Assembly: GCA_016617785.1 (NCBI GenBank)
Contig: JADILM010000002.1
Coordinates: forward strand, 806,001-870,000
Origin: Sporobolomyces roseus
Taxonomy: Eukaryota; Basidiomycota; Microbotryomycetes; Sporidiobolales; Sporidiobolaceae
Direction of reading: 5' to 3'
DNA length: 64,000 nucleotides
Shown: positions 24,274-35,848 of the stretch, piece after piece
Numbering within the stretch: the stretch's first letter is position 1
Layout of the letters: every line of letters starts with the position of its first letter
The notes under the pieces: generated by a model
The model's input: the letters and a program-made list of their open reading frames with translations, nothing else
Told to the model about the DNA's origin: nothing
Database searches by the model: none
Program-made: the position numbers and the translations under genes

Positions 24274-27200
24274 TTATCTCGACTCGCAGAGATTCTTCAT
24301 CTTCCTCTCAAGAGCCCTCACTCTCTCCTTCTCCGCCCAAAGTTGATTCCTCGGATCCCGTTGTGCTGGAGTCCACGCCCTCCTTCGGTCTGAACCGATA
24401 GGTGGAATTTGCGAAAGATCGACAAGTCTAGGAGTTGCCGAAATGAGTCCTGCTTCCCGAAGGAGTAGCTTTGACCGAGCAGCGAACGATTGTACAGGGA
24501 GAGCAGAGGGTTTGCGAGTAGTGCGAGATAGATTCGGTGACAGAATCTCGTCGTCGGAGAGAGGTTCGGGAGTGAGAGGAGGAGTAGGAGGTAATTCGTA
24601 AGTTGGAAGAGCGTCGAGATCGGCGAGGAGATCTTGCGACTTGAGATAAGAGTTCTCGGAGCGAAGGAAGCGGACAGCTGAACGGAGGGAGTTGATCTTG
24701 TCGACGAGGTAAGCGGTTTCCATGTTTCCCTCGTAGATAGTCGAATCTCCTTGTGTCGTAGAAGAAGCCGAACCATCTACACAGAGAATCGTCCGTCAGT
24801 AAGAAGAGACGGTGAGTATAATGGGCAGACTCACTTTGCTTTTCTGCACTCGCTACGTTATGTCGCAACTTGCCGAGTTCCTGTTCCATCGTATCAAGAT
24901 CTTTCTGAAGAACCTCGTTCGCCTCTTCGTAGGTTCTCTCTTGTTTCCGGCTCTTGACGAGATCCGCTTCGAGTTGAGCGAGAACGTCGGCTTGCTTCTT
25001 GACCGATTCAAGACGTTTCTCCATCAACTCAATCTTGACTGCGCTTTCTTGATAAGATTGCTCTTTCGTCCTGAGCTCTCGAGCCAGTGCCTTCATTTCC
25101 TCGTTGAGTTGGACAACTTTGCGTTCTGCGTCGACATTGATAGCTGCATTCGATTGAATCTCGGTCACTCGAGCGGTCCAGGGTGGAGAGTAGGAGACTG
25201 GCAAAGGATCGATGTCAGCTCAACAAGCGATAGACGAGAGTAGACAGTGACTCGCGTTGTACGACATGTTCAGTATCCATCGAAGTTGCGAGAGTTGTTC
25301 CGACGTCTGCAGTAAGCTGCACGAGCAGAGCATTGATTTCCTCGAGTGGACGAGCTGATTGTTTCCCGAGTTCGACAGCAGCGATCTCTTGAGCGATGGA
25401 TGACAAGGTTGCGATTGAGAGAGTTTGCTTTGAAGATCTGACTTCAGCACAGTAGGCGGAAACATCGGAACCAAGCTGAAAGATAGGAAAAGTTTCGTCA
25501 GCTCGACAATCGATCTCCGACAGAGAAAAGACGCTTACCTTTGAGACAGCTTGAGAGATAGCGGTGCTGTTGTAAGCGAGAGTCTCGAATCCATCGGCGT
25601 GTTCGAGGTTGAGCGCAGACGAGTTTGAAGCGAGATCATCGAATCGTCGAAGCAGTTTCCTGAAGGTGAGAGAGCAGAGAGTCAGTGGTACGCAGAGCCT
25701 AGTGGTGACATAGGATTGGCTTACTTTGTGAGAACTTTCGCGTTCCTCGCGTGATTGACGAGGTTTTGCAAAGGTTTGAAAAGGAAGTCGTCGATATTTG
25801 CGTCTCCCAACTCCACTTGAACGTCTGCATTCTCGCCAGTCGACTCAACTCACTTCACATAGGCTGAAAGGAAAGCGAGAACGCACCAGGATCACGAGAG
25901 ATAGTTGCGATGGTCTGCTTTGTAAATCCAGCAGCTGCGGCGATGATATCGAAATCGAGGTCCAAGATGTCGATGCATCCCACCTCTCTCTCGACGAGGT
26001 CAAGCGTAGGATCGAGGTTTACGAGATGAGTCTCAGCGAGATGTTCCGATTGAGCGATCAAACTATCGGAATCGCTGGAAGTCAATCACCATCGCACAAG
26101 AGATTAAGGTGAGAGCTTACCCATCGACATCTTTCCCGCAATCGACTGCCTTCAGTTCTTCCCTCCGAAGCAAGTCGACGAATCCATCGAGCTTCTTCTC
26201 GTTTGGCGCTAGTTCTCGGTAGACTCGTCCCATCTTGAGGAAGACTTCGGGAGGGCAACGCTTGAGGTGTGCTGCGAAGCGTTTGTTGAGTGAAGCGTAG
26301 TGCCCAAGTTTGGCTCGGGTCTGTCGATATCGGGATGCATCATGAGCAGAGTGAGGAAGAGAGAAGCACAGAAATGCTCACCTCGCAGACACCGACAAAG
26401 TCGTCGGGCACGACACCATCGAGAGCATCGTTGACAGACAGGCTTTGTTCGATCGAGGTACTGAGGAGATCCGCTTTGTAGGCGAGACGTTCGAAGAAGA
26501 GTAGAGAATCGACAGCGTCCGAATCCGATTCGAAGAATGCTGGCAACAGGTAAGGCTGCAAGGGCCCGAGATCCACAGAACGTCAGCAACTGTGTCGAAA
26601 GCGTTCAGAGAGATCCGGCGACTCACTTTGACCATAGCTAAATGCTCTGAAGCTTGTCTCGCCTCGAGTTTCCTCAATTCGAGATCGATAGCCTTGACCT
26701 GACTCTTGAGTACGGAAGTCTTGAGCTTCATGTTGAGGTTCAGCATCGCTTGAGATTGTGAAGAAAGCGATTGAGACTCGGTTGCTTGCGTAGTTTGCTG
26801 TTGTCGCAAGTCTTCCAAATCACTGTACGAATCGGAATGAGCATCAGCAACAGCTCGTACTGCTGTTGGGAGTTCGAGACGCACCTTTGCAGAGAAACGA
26901 CGACATCTCGGAACTGAGAAATGGTTCTCTCGAAATCGACACAACTGTCCTCGAGAGAATCGTTGCGCTTTCGCAAGTCTTGTATCAACAGATCCTTGAA
27001 ATCTGTGCGAAGACGAGGCTTTGGGATCAGTCTCACGTGTTAGAGGGATTCGCAAGGACCACCACGCACCGATTTCCTCTTGTAGCTGTTTCTCAGTCTC
27101 AATATGACTCTCTTCCAACTCGTCCGCAAGTTCTCTGAGCGCTTCGAGTTCCTCAACTTCAGCTTTCAGCTCTTCGTTGTCCTGCGGGGGTTCTCCGACT

Positions 27201-29660
27201 CTGTTTCAGTCGAGTTCATGACGAGTGAGGAAGGGGGAAACCTACATCTTGTAGTTTCAGATTTCTATCCGTCAACTCTTCGAGCATATCTTGAGCTTCC
27301 GAAGCAGCGTCGAGTTGCGCCTTGAGCTCCTCAACTTTCGATTCGGATTCTTCGAGTTCGACAGCCATGTTGTCGAGATCACCTGTACTCAGCTGGGCCA
27401 CACTCATCAGCTCACAGATACTGACAAGCATATTACGGCTGGAGAAAGACGGCTGCGTACCTTGAAGATCTGAGCTGAGATCGAGTTCCTTCTCCAAAGC
27501 TTCGATCTTCTTCTTCGACTCTGATTCAGATTCAGTCGTCAAATCCCTCAACCTGGTCGACCATGCCAACGATAAGTCAGTGAAGACTCTGGACCATTGA
27601 TTCGAAATGAAGCAAGACGAACCTCAATAGAGCGTCTTTCAACCTCAAGTTCTGTTTCTCAAGTTGTCTATAAGCGATCGACGGAACGCCTCCCGTTCCT
27701 CCATCTCTGCCTTCTCCCGTTGAGTCTTCCGTCGGTGGTCCTTCAAGTCGGGCTGCACAAAAGAATGTTAGTGCCCCTTCACTTGCGATTTTGGAGAGAA
27801 TCGTCATGAGCTGAGAACTAACCATTCTCTTCTCTGAACACTCCGACCTCAACCTCCAATTCTCCTACTCGCTCTTCCAATGCCTTGATCTTCGCCTTCT
27901 CCTCTTCCAACTCAGATTCCGCAATCTCCTTGTCCAACAAGGAGTGCTCGATCTCCTCTTGTAAATCTTCGAATTTGTTCGTCAACGACTCGACTTCAAT
28001 CTTGAGATCCTTGTTCTACGCCCACAAAAAAGGACAAATCAGTTTCGCGACGAGAGAGCTGAGATTATCTTTGTGGACGTACGTCTCGTTTGAGTTCTTT
28101 CCCTTCGCCGACAACGACCTCCAATCGACCTTTGATCTTTTCTCTCAATTTTTCCCACTCCTTCTCCTCCGCTTCGAGTCTCTCCAGCTCCCTCAGTCTC
28201 TCCCGATCTTCATTCCTTCGCCTCTCAACAATCTGATACCGAGTGAACAATGAATCATATTCTCGTTTCGAGATCATCTGGGTTCCCTCGCTTGCTTGTA
28301 TCAGTCACTCCGAAAGAACCAGCTACGTGGAGAGAGAAAGAACACACAGCTTCAGTTGTTAGTTTCCTCGAATCCGTATCCCTCAAATCGAACGGATCTT
28401 TCTCTCCTTCCTGCTCCTGCGTGACCCTCCTACTCGTACTACTAGCCTGACTAACCTGACTAGTCATACTCTCCGGTCTCTTGTAAGGACTCCTCGTTCT
28501 CTCCCTCCCTCCATCTTCTTCTTCATCTCGTTCAGAAGCTTCCAATGCTTCATCCTCCAAATTCGCTAAGGAACCTTTACTCAACCCTGCCGAAACACCC
28601 CTTCCTACTCCCACACCTATCCGAGGTACTGATGTAGCACTACCAGGTCGACGGAGGCCACTGCTAGGTGCAAGACGAGAGACTGATACTGAGGAAGAGG
28701 ACGATGAAGTGCTTGAAGAACTGAGCGTTCTACTCATCCCTACTGATCCTGGCGTCTTGAGACCAGCCTTAGTGGGTCTAGTTAGGCGTGATGCTTTGGG
28801 TGTATCGTTGTTCGAAGGTGCAGGAGGAGGGGGAGCGAAATTTGGAGCTGCTATTGTTGTCGAGGGTTTTCGGGTTGGAGTTGGACGAGCTATGGTTGAT
28901 CGAGGAGAAGGAGGAGGGATCGAGCGAGGTGTTGCAGGAGGAAGCATTGAGGTCGAAGGACGAGATTGAGGTGCCGGGGAAGGAGCAGCAGAAGATCTTG
29001 AACCGATTGAGGAGGTTGAACTTCGCGGACCGGTAGTAGCGGAAAGGGAGGGACGGGAGAGGTGAGTCGATGGGCGGGAAGTTGGTTTTGTAGGGGAAGT
29101 AGAGCGGAGTTCGGAGGGGGATTGGGTTCGAGTCGAGGTCGCACTGGGTCGGCGAGATGCTGCTGATGAAGAAGGGGCTGGAGGTGGAGGCATAGAGAGA
29201 GATGAGGAGGAGGGACGAGAGGAGAGAGTTCGAGATGGTGCTCGAGTCGAGGTAGAGACGGAAGGTGGGCGTGCGAGAGAAGAAGACGGTCTTGAAGAAG
29301 GTAAAGGAGGCGATTTGAACACTTCTTCATCGGGTCTCTGATCTTGTGAAGGTGTTTGTGTCTGTAGCTCAGACTCGCGCTTAGCACTCAAGCTCGAAGC
29401 GAAAGAGGCTGAGAGAACGAGAAAGAGTATACCCTTGAATCGATAATAGTTACCATCCTATCTCTGACGAATACCCCTCTCCCATCCTCGCAAGTGAAGT
29501 ATCGTTTCCCTCCTACACTCCCATCGTTCTTACCCGTTTGTGAGTCGAGTTCTACTCCGACCCATTTCCCAGCTGCGAACGAAGTTGGACCGACGAATTT
29601 GACAGTTCCTGGTCCGGATGAAGTCTGTACGCGAGCTGCGAGTGGTATTACTATACTCAT
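24274..29660 (-). CDS. DCTN1: Dynactin large subunit p150Glued (CAP-Gly protein)
   Basis: The microtubule- and dynein-binding arm of dynactin (yeast Nip100), about 1,300 residues over many exons. Exon 1 (start 29658-29660) encodes the CAP-Gly domain: GTVKFVGPTSFAAGKWVGVEL, the GKNDGSVGGKRYF groove that binds EEY/F tails, and GVFVRDRMV. A long basic Ser/Pro/Thr-rich linker (28400-29390) follows, typical of the microtubule-binding region. Extended coiled coil then covers about 28300 to 26400 (RELERLEAEEKEWEKLREKI), with a middle globular region and a second coiled coil near 25150-24780 (AERKVVQLNEEMKAL). The tail has LVDKINSLRSAVRFLRSENSYLK. It is divergent from YME2 and convergent with the E2 gene. 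Confidence 0.9.
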
Positions 29661-30071
29661 AGCTGTCTGAAATGGGAGAGGGAAGGGGTAGGAGAGACCT
29701 AGAGTGACTGTTTGATGAGCAAGAGAGGTTCGAGGTGAGGAGCTGTACAGAGGACGTAGAAAGGAGGGTGGTAGGGATCGATGCCCACTAGAGCTTGAAT
29801 GTGTTTGAATGACGCGTCCCTGAAGTAGTCGTTTGTTGATGCAAGAGCAGAAAGATGAGAATCTCGGAGAAACGAAGCGAATCCTCTGTCAGCTACCCTT
29901 GACTCTCATTCCTCGCTTGGAGCTATACGACAACTGAATCTACTCAGCTAGGTCACTCGTGAGTAGCACAACTAGTCTAATTCCGTTGTAGTTGAGGCTG
30001 ATCTCTTTCTGATCTCATCGCTCATCTCTCAACTTTGTTCTCCCTCCCTACGCAACAGCTAGAGCACAGAG
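29661..30071. promoter_or_regulatory. Divergent p150Glued / YME2 promoter region
   Basis: 411 bp between opposite start codons. It holds one ACGCGT hexamer (29812-29817). No open reading frame of note was seen. Confidence 0.35.
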
Positions 30072-33000
30072 ATGCTACATTTACGGCATCTGCGTAGACC
30101 GACTCCCTTCCTCACTTCAACCAGACCTTTTCCCCACCCTCAACTCCGATTCACTTCTTCTTCTCCCTCTTCTCCCTCCTCCCCTCTCCCCTCTCCTACT
30201 CCACCTTCAACTGTAGCAGATGAAGAAGAACCCCACAGAAAGTCCTTCTACCTCTACTACAACCTCCTCTTTCCCCTTCGAACTTCCCTCTTCGACCTTC
30301 GATACCTCTTGACCAGGTTCCAACGTCCTCACCTGCTCCAATCCCTCGAGAAACAACTCGACCCAATAGATAAGAGGTATGAGGGAGTCAAAGTGGAGGA
30401 GATCAAGACTAGGGAGAAGGACGGTGGTGCATTCGTCAGGATTAGTTGGGATCAATTGAGAGCCGACGAGAACGATCTGAGTGAACAGAAAGTCATGAAA
30501 GCTGTAGAAGAAGAAGCTGTACGTTACAAGTACACCCCAAGCGGAGTGAGAGACGAGTCGAAGAGATCACTGATGAAGAGAAGAAGCGTTGACAGGTTCA
30601 AGCACTTGCGAAATCAAACTTCAAACCCTGGTTCAACATTCTCAACACGACTCCTCATACGTTCCTAGTGAAAGGTAGGCCCTGGATGGAAGACATGAAT
30701 CGATTCCCCGCCCGTGAGATCGTGATCGATTTCGAAGGACCTCCAGTTCCACAAGAACGCCTCTTCGACTTGTTCAGACCCTACGGTAAAATCCACGACA
30801 TCACTCCCATATCCGACAAACAAGCTTCGATCGTCTTCACTTCCCTTCGTTCTGCAACTTCGGCTCGAAACTGTTTACATTCAGCACTCATCTCTCCTAC
30901 TTCACCCAACATTACTTCTCCTACCCTCCTCCGAATCCTCTACAAACCTAAACGACACTTTTCCTATTTCCGAGATTGGATCACTTCACACCCAAAGATC
31001 GTTCTTCCCCTCTTCGTCGCCTTGTTAGGGACAGTAAGTTATGCGGTATTTGATCCGATTAGAGAATTCTTTGTACAAGCGAAAGTTACTGGAACTTTCG
31101 ATGGGAATAAGTACACGATGGTCAAGTGGTTGAAGAAAGAGACGTTGGGGAGGTTGGGATTGACTAGTACGAAAGGAGGGAACGTGGATATGAGTGGGAT
31201 TGAGAAAGAGAGGGAAGAGGCGAAGGAGGAGTTGAAAGGTTGGTTGAAAGGTGGTCCGGAGAGCTTCATTACTGTCCAAGGGCCGAGAGGGAGTGGGAAA
31301 ACTGCCTTGGTCGATGAAGTGCTTGAGGACGGAAAGTAGGTTTGCACCTCGTCAGTGCCTTCGAGGTATTGAGTCACTGACCAAATCGTTCGAACGCTAT
31401 AGGAACATCTTGACGATTGATTGTCAAAAGATTTGTAAAGCTTCAAGAACAGATACCAAGCTAGTTTCCGTAGGTTCTTGCGCTTCGCTCTCAGTCTTCT
31501 TTCCTCAGGAGCGATCACTGAAGCGTTACCAAGCGATCTACAGGAACTAGCTAGTGCAGTTGGCTACTATCCTCAATTCGTACTCGCCTCCTCCTTGAAC
31601 AACATGATTGACTTAGCCGCCGTTGGTCTAATCGGTCAAAAAGCTGGATTCTCTTCAAACCTCGATACTCAACTCAAAGCCGTACGTCCTAACTCACCTC
31701 TCCCATCGTATCTTTCCCCCTACTGATTGAGCGAGGATTTCGAGTCGTAGATTTTGGAAGTCACGGCTAGCGCTCTAGCTAAACTGACAAATTCAATTCG
31801 AGCAAAATCGATCGCTTCTACCGCTTCGACTTCCTCTGCACGTGAACACCTCAAGATCAGGAATGAAGTTGCTCAACAACTGACTTCGGAGCATGCGATC
31901 CGAGATGGTCGAATCGATGCAGTCGCAGGGAGTGGTGCGATCGCAGAATTAGGAGGTGGGGTTGAAGCTCCTTTATTGTCGCTCGAGGATGAGGGCGAAG
32001 TAGTGGAAGAAGGGAAATTGGAGATCGTTGGACCTAGGAGTAATGAATTGGTTAGGGAAGCGAGCAGGGCTGTGAGGGATGGCAAAATTGGAGAGGATGG
32101 AGTAGTCAGGGAGAAGGAAATGGAGAGGTTACCGGTTGTTGTTATCAAAGGGTTTGCTGCGAAGGGTGAGGCGAAACAGGAGGTACTTTGGGATGTATTG
32201 AGCGAGTGGGCGGCTGTACTCGTCGAGAATCAAGTCAGTTTCTCTACTTTCGTTCATTTTCGAGTTCGAAGCTGATTACATCGAGACGATAGATCGCTCA
32301 TGTCATCTTCACTTCCGATTCTCCTACTCTTTCGAAACCACTCGCGAAAGCACTCCCTTCGAAACCATTCAATTCCATCACTTTAACCGACGCATCTCCC
32401 GAAGCTTCCCTCCAATACGTCTCTGCCAAACTCGCGTCCTTCTCCAAGAACCTCCCTGCCAACTCAACGGCATCAGTAGCGCGTCTCGGAGGACGACAAA
32501 CAGACTTAGAGCTGTTGATTGAGAAAGTTCGAGCTGGTCAAGATGTCGAAGAGGCAACGGATGATATTGTTTATAGGAGCGCTACTGAGATTAGGAAGAA
32601 CTTCTTTGGTGAATCGGAGGATGAGGCGAAGGACCTCAAGTGGAAGAGAGAACAAGCTGGTGCGATCATGCAGGGTTTGTGCGCGAAGGGAGAGGTGAGT
32701 TGCATGAGCTATGTGATCTACTCTCTCAAACAGTGCCCTGATCTTGTGATTCATCGCTCTCACAGCTTAAATACGCAGAGACTTTACTCAAGACATTCGG
32801 AGGTGACGAGGCTGCTTTGCGAGCGCTAGAGAACGCTGAGATGATCTCGATTACTCATCGCGATGGTAGGCAATTTCCGGGCTGCTATTTGTGCTTCAGC
32901 AGCAGCGAGCTGATAGATTCGATGACACTATTCTACAGGTCGACCGTCTATCATCAAACCTGGACGACCCGTCTACCGCTCCGCCTTCTCTCTCCTCCTC

Positions 33001-33285
33001 TCCGACCCAATCTTCCTCTCGACTCTCCAATACCGGTCAACCCTTTCAGCTCTCGCATCCGCTTCAGCCGATCTCAAATCCTCTCAATCCGAACTGCTCG
33101 AACTGTCGAAACTGTTTGTTCCTGAGACAGGTCGATGGAGCTTGGGAGGTGGAAGTCGGACGCCGAGGGAGGTTGAAGTGAGGGTCAAGAAGACGTTGGA
33201 GAAGATGAGGAGTAGTGAAGAGAAAGTAGAGAAGCTGGGAGAGGAAAAAGCGAGATTGTTGAAAATCTTCGCAGAGAATGAATAA
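30072..33285 (+). CDS. YME2: Mitochondrial escape protein Yme2 (RNA12 family)
   Basis: A mitochondrial inner-membrane protein that affects mtDNA nucleoids and escape, about 940 residues. The N-terminus is Arg-rich and lacks acids (MLHLRHLRRPTPFLTSTRPF), a plausible presequence. Intron 1 joins EEEAV to QALAKSNFKPWF. An RRM-like domain follows (REIVIDFEGPPVPQERLFDLFRPYG), then a membrane segment (KIVLPLFVALLGTVSYAVF), then a P-loop NTPase (VQGPRGSGKTALVDEVL) near 31280 that continues through LTIDCQKI. The C-terminus is a Lys/Glu coiled coil ending LLKIFAENE. The domain order RRM, TM, P-loop is that of Yme2. Several introns between 31340 and 32950 were placed by alignment. Confidence 0.9.
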
Positions 33286-33529
33286 GGGGGAGTTACGTTT
33301 TGAAAGGCGTTTGTACACAGTGTCTCATTTGTATATACCATATAGTCTATCTGCAAAGCATCAATGTTGTAGGATTCAAAGCCAGGTTGCGAAAGTTGAG
33401 CGAGATTTCTCTTTCACTTCTCCAAGTCACTTCCGCCTCACAATTCGACCTGCGACTGCTTCTACTACTCTCTAGGTACTACACGAATCACGAAAGACTG
33501 GCCACTACTCCTCCCGCGCTCCAATCGGA

Positions 33530-35637
33530 ATGGATCCCTCAACTCCAATCCTTTGCTTTGACAACGGAGCCAACACGATCAAGACGACATGGACCTCTCC
33601 CTTGAACCCATACGCCTCCTTAGACCCCTCCACGTGCGCCCTCCTTCCCCGAGAGCTCCTCCTGACTTTCCGCTAATCCTTGATCTCTCGATTTGATCAC
33701 AGGGTTTCAACCTTCAGAAACGCGATCATTCGAAGCAAGACTGAGAGGAAGACGTATTTAGCTGATGAATGGGACGCTTGTAAGGATTTCGGTGGGTTGA
33801 CATTCCGGATACCTTTCGAGAAAGTAAGTCAACTTCTCCCTGTTCTCGTTCTCGCTGGACTACGAGGCAGAAGAGGGTACGCTTTGAGCTAGTGAGAGTT
33901 GGAAGCGTGGAGGAGAGAGAAAGGGGGCGAGGAAGAAGGTGGAATCCTTCGCATGCGAAATCGCAGACGAAGCGAGTTCTACGTCTCGAAGCTAAACCTG
34001 ACGCGCTTTTCGTATTGTTACAGGGTATCTTGAATAACTGGGAGATAGAGAAACAAGTATGGGATCGAGTGTTCAGTGGGAAAGGACGAAGTCTAAAGGT
34101 AATCTCGTGAAGTCCTCCCCTCCTCCTTCTGCACTGACCCTGACCCTGTCCCTTCCCCTGTTCTATCAGCTAGATCCAAGGAGTACATCAATAGCGATTA
34201 CCGAACCTGTCATGAACCTACCGAATGTACAAGAGCATTACGATCAAATGATTTTCGAAGAATACGACTTTCAACATTACTTGCGATGCCCAGGTGCGCG
34301 AGCGTCTCTCACTCGACTTACTAGCCTGTCAGAGTGTTGATCGATTCTGAATCGCCCTCACAGGTCCAGTGACAATACCATACGGTTTAGACGCGAGAGG
34401 ATCCCCTCAGAACCCTCCTCCAGAATGTTGTGTCGTGATAGACGCAGGCTTCAGTTTCACTCACATTGTACCAATCTTACGAGGTGCAATCATCTCCTCA
34501 GGTGTGAAAAGGTGCGTTCTCGCTTTCCTCCTTAGTCCCATATCCCCTCCGAGCTAAACTAAGCAAAGTCGTTGGAGAGCGCAGAATCGATGTAGGAGGA
34601 AAGATGATGACGAATTACCTGAAAGAGCTGGTATCATATCGACATTGGTACATGATGGATCAAACGAGTGTGATGGAGCATGCGAAAGAATCTGCATGTT
34701 ACGTCTCGACTCAATTCGCAAAAGATTGGGAAGCAGCCAAGTGAGTCTCCTTCTTCCTCTCTACCTCGATATACAGTCGCTGATGTTCCAGTGAGACTAG
34801 CGCGGATACAGGGAATCGAATTGTTCGAACTTACGTCCTGCCCGATTTCACTCCTGAATCAACCAACAAATTGGGATACCTCAGAACTGGTCAAACTCCA
34901 CCACCTGAACCACTGCCTTCACTCGCAGATGGAACTGCAGCACCTGTACCGGAGAAGGAGGAAGAACAGTTACTCTTCCTTTGTAACGAACGATTCTCGG
35001 TTCCTGAAATCTTGTTCAATCCAACAACCATCGGTGCGCATTCACTTGCGATGAGTTCGAACAGCTTTGCGATACTGATCGATGCTTGTACTGGTGCACA
35101 GAGTTGAATCAAGCTGGATTAGCCGAAACTATCGCAACCTCAATCAGTGCTCTCCCCCAAGACTTGCAAGGGATGTTTTGGAACAACATCGTTTGTGTCG
35201 GTGGCAGTGTAGGTTTCGAAGGGTTCGGTCAACGATTGTGAGCCTTCTGTTTCTCTCTTCTTCAGTCGAGTACGAACTGACCTGATTCTCCTCATGTTTT
35301 CGCAGAGAGCAAGATCTTCGATCCCTCGCTCCCGTTGAGCATTCAGTTCGAGTCACAATCTCACCCACGTACGCTCTTATACCTTCCTACCCTCCTTCTT
35401 TCACTAATCCCTCTCGTACGGTATAGACCTACAACTTCAATCCTGTCATCCCTCTCGACCGCCTTATCAGAACCTTTCATTTCTCACCCTCCCTCTTACT
35501 CTCACCCCCCGATCAGGGATGCGTTCGTATCGAGGCAAGAGTACCTAGAGAGTGGAAGTAACGCATGTCGAAGGAAGTTTGCGAGATTTTATTGGGATTC
35601 GAAACGAGGTCTCGAAGCGGAATTGGGTAGTGGATGA
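33530..35637 (+). CDS. ARP6: Actin-related protein 6
   Basis: A nuclear actin-fold subunit of the SWR1 chromatin remodeller that deposits H2A.Z, about 480 residues in roughly nine exons. Exon 1 starts MDPSTPILCFDNGANTIK (phosphate-binding loop 1). The next exons give STFRNAIIRSKTERKTYLAD and GILNNWEIEKQVWDRVF. Then come ITEPVMNLPNVQEHYDQMIFEEY, the second nucleotide loop ECCVVIDAGFSFTHIVP, and RIDVGGKMMTNYLKELVSYRHWY. A Pro/Glu-rich insert lies near 34,900. The end is GMFWNNIVCVGGSVGFEGFGQRL and a last exon with FVSRQEYLESGSNACRRKF, matching the Arp6 tail. It follows YME2 in the same direction after 244 bp. Confidence 0.93.
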
Positions 35638-35848
35638 TAAGCACTTGGAACACTTGAACACTGAAAAGGGAGTACTAGACACAATCACTTGAACTCTCGA
35701 TACACCACGAAGCGTTGATAGACGAGAGTGATCGCGAGAGTCAAGCTAGGTTTTGCTCTCGAGAACAAAAGTTGGTTTCACATGAGGAGGAATTTACAAC
35801 ACAAACTTCTCTAAACCCAAGTCACGTACACTCCTCTTCCCTCTTCCT